52,598 bases of DNA from Desulfobulbus sp. (GTDB lineage: Bacteria > Desulfobacterota > Desulfobulbia > Desulfobulbales > Desulfobulbaceae). Shown piece after piece: positions 51,322 to 52,598 of the stretch. Below the pieces are notes generated by a model that saw nothing but the letters and a program-made list of their open reading frames with translations, was not told the DNA's origin and searched no databases. Each line of letters starts with the position of its first letter. Position 1 is the first letter of the stretch. The position numbers were made by a program, and so were the translations under genes. Where the stretch lies: assembly GCA_011051875.1 (NCBI GenBank), contig DRKI01000077.1, forward strand, positions 1 to 52,598, given 5' to 3'.

Positions 51322-52034
51322 GCCGTCCTCCCGGCCAGCAGGGCCTCGGCCAGGAGAAAATCGACCATGGTGTCGATATCCACGCTCCTCTCCCGTGGCA
51401 TGACATAGGCCCGCACGTCACCGCTGTACAAGAGCTGTTTCTCCATCAGGGTCTCGCGCCAGGCCACGTCAACCGCGCCATTGAGCCGAAAGACGGGCGG
51501 CAGGAGCTGCCGCCTGGGATACTTCCCGATATCGAGACCGGGCAGCACCGGCTGCATCCGGTCATCTTCCAGGCAGAACATCCAGTAGGGATGATGGCCC
51601 ACCGGGCACACCGACCGCACCCAGTCCGCCCTGGTACGGACCAGTTGCTCCACCGCCCCCTCGATGTCGCCGACACTTCGGAGGGGAGCCGTGGGACGGA
51701 GCCAGACCACCACATCCGGCCGGTATTCCTGGTTGTCAGAGAGCCACTGCAGGGCATGCTGGTACACCGGCATATCCGTGGTCGCGTCGCCGGCAAGCTC
51801 GGCCGGCCGCAGGAATGGTGTCTCTGCCCCGGCCCGGCGGGCGATGGCAGCGATTGCCGGGTCATCGGTGGAGACGATCACCCGGTCCAGGCAGACCGTC
51901 TTCAGGGCGGTCTCTATGGTCCAGCAGATGAGCGGCCGGCCGGCCAGGGGCCTGACATTCTTGCCCGGTATGCCCTTGGAACCGCCCCGGGCCGGGATGA
52001 GCGCCAGGATCTTCCTGCCGGCAGGCCCGGTCAT
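51318..52034 (-). CDS. neuA: CMP-nonulosonate cytidylyltransferase (NeuA/PseF/LegF family)
   Basis: Activates the nonulosonate with CTP, giving the CMP-sugar donor used by Maf. ATG 52034 gives 238 residues starting near I-P-A-R-G-G-S-K-G-I-P-G-K-N (residues 13-26), the CTP-binding signature. It also has R-P-T-A-P-L-R and D-I-D-T-M-V-D-F. The frame is open further upstream but overlaps the preceding gene. Coupled to neuB by ATGA. Confidence 0.92.
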   Translation of the reverse strand: MTGPAGRKILALIPARGGSKGIPGKNVRPLAGRPLICWTIETALKTVCLDRVIVSTDDPAIAAIARRAGAETPFLRPAELAGDATTDMPVYQHALQWLSDNQEYRPDVVVWLRPTAPLRSVGDIEGAVEQLVRTRADWVRSVCPVGHHPYWMFCLEDDRMQPVLPGLDIGKYPRRQLLPPVFRLNGAVDVAWRETLMEKQLLYSGDVRAYVMPRERSVDIDTMVDFLLAEALLAGRTA

Positions 52035-52041
52035 GAGCAGA

Positions 52042-52392
52042 CTACTCCACCCGCACCAGGTAGTTGCCCTTAAGATCGTCGCTGATGCGCAGGCCGGTGA
52101 CGTGATGCCTGCCGCCAAGCGACAGGACAAAGGCCTCGTTGACCGCAAACCTTTTGCTCAGGGTAAACGGTGTCTTCCTGCCGCCTTCGCGCATCACGAC
52201 CGTGTTGATGATCACCGGCGCATCGCGGCAGATGATCTGGACCCTGGAGATATCCCGGTTCACCGGCACCTCCTTGGCGCCGCCGCCGGCATGCTGCTGC
52301 GTAATCTCGGTCCAGGAAAAGGCCGCACCCGGGAAGAGCAGGAGACAGGAAAGGAAAAGAAAGGGGAAAAAGAGAGATTTCCGGTACAACAT
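52042..52392 (-). CDS. small secreted protein of unknown function
   Basis: The 116-residue protein has a clear signal peptide (about 1-25, ending G-A-A-F-S) and a beta-rich mature part with G-G-R-H-H-V-T-G-L-R-I-S-D-D-L-K-G-N-Y. GAAGGAGG precedes the ATG. It resembles small periplasmic beta proteins but I cannot name the family. It ends seven bases before neuA, so it is in the operon, yet a periplasmic role in sugar synthesis is not obvious. Confidence 0.78.
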   Translation of the reverse strand: MLYRKSLFFPFLFLSCLLLFPGAAFSWTEITQQHAGGGAKEVPVNRDISRVQIICRDAPVIINTVVMREGGRKTPFTLSKRFAVNEAFVLSLGGRHHVTGLRISDDLKGNYLVRVE

Positions 52393-52446
52393 GGGTCCTC
52401 CTTCTGTTGACAGGCAGGGACGGCCGCAACGGTGGGGACAAGACCG

Positions 52447-52590
52447 TCAGATAATATCCTGGATCCGGCTCCTGAACTCGGACGCCAGTTCCTCGTCACC
52501 GATCTCCTCGGCGAGCATGGCGGCCAGTTCCGAGAGGCGGGCCGGGATGACCGGGCCGTTTGCGCGCCATTTTTCGAGAAAATCCTGCAT
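52447..52590 (-). CDS. short ORF or C-terminus of a gene entering the window
   Basis: The - strand frame encodes M-Q-D-F-L-E-K-W-R-A-N-G, an acidic amphipathic helix (L-A-A-M-L-A-E-E-I-G-D-E-E-L-A), and ends R-S-R-I-Q-D-I-I: 47 residues from ATG 52590. The frame remains open to the window edge, so this could be the end of a longer protein. GGTGG just upstream of the ATG could be a ribosome site. Composition looks coding. Confidence 0.5.
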   Translation of the reverse strand: MQDFLEKWRANGPVIPARLSELAAMLAEEIGDEELASEFRSRIQDII

Positions 52591-52598
52591 GACCACCT

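Noticed and set aside
1-52598. CRISPR arrays, tRNA or rRNA genes
   Set aside because: No regularly spaced repeats and no recognisable tRNA or rRNA sequence on either strand.

Overview
The window is a GC-rich (about 60 %) stretch carrying an almost complete flagellar regulon followed by a flagellin-glycosylation locus. Gene order, FlhF/FlhG polar-placement genes, sigma-54-like and sigma-28-like promoters, and a CsrA-FliW pair all fit a motile Gram-negative bacterium with L and P rings. The best guess is Thermodesulfobacteriota (former Deltaproteobacteria), Desulfobulbales-like. That placement is inferred from gene order and protein style; no 16S or other marker is present.

Region 1 (1-12633, + strand): the 3' part of a TPR-repeat gene, then flgB-flgC-fliE-fliF-fliG-fliH-fliI (rod, MS ring, switch, export ATPase), then fliJ-motE-fliK-flgD-flgE (export stalk, coiled-coil protein, hook-length ruler, hook cap, hook). 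A sigma-54-like site lies between fliI and fliJ. Region 2 (12634-25827, +): a sigma-54-like promoter precedes motA-motB-fliL-fliM-fliN-fliO-fliP-fliQ-fliR (stator, C ring, export gate). A second such site precedes flhB-flhA-flhF-flhG-fliA and a small SwrB/DUF2802-like membrane protein. Region 3 (25828-30971, +): a 334-bp leader, then flgF-flgG-flgA-flgH-flgI-flgJ (distal rod, L/P rings, rod cap).

Region 4 (30961-38240): a chemoreceptor gene on the - strand interlocks with the end of flgJ. Then come a sigma-28 promoter with an unknown gene-flgM-flgN, a second sigma-28 promoter with flgK-flgL, and a small unknown gene-csrA-fliW ending in a 21-bp terminator hairpin. Region 5 (38274-44349, - strand): late genes fliC2, fliC1, flaG, fliD, fliS and fliT converge on that terminator. 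Both flagellin genes have GCCGAAA-type sigma-28 promoter candidates and leader hairpins that present GGA in the loop, which look like CsrA sites.

Region 6 (44481-52598, - strand): a tightly packed operon. In transcription order it holds a small ORF at the window edge, a secreted protein, a CMP-nonulosonate synthetase (NeuA type), a nonulosonate synthase (NeuB type), a GNAT acetyltransferase, a TIM-barrel epimerase/isomerase, a CBS-DegT aminotransferase fusion, a SAM methyltransferase, and a Maf/DUF115 motility-associated glycosyltransferase that ends next to fliC2. The straightforward reading is synthesis of a sialic-acid-like sugar and its transfer to flagellin. The usual dehydratase and hydrolysing epimerase are not in the window, and the fusion plus the TIM-barrel enzyme make the pathway non-standard. 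This is the most likely place for undescribed biology, together with the unknown sigma-28-driven gene before flgM. No tRNA, rRNA, CRISPR array or intact insertion sequence was seen.
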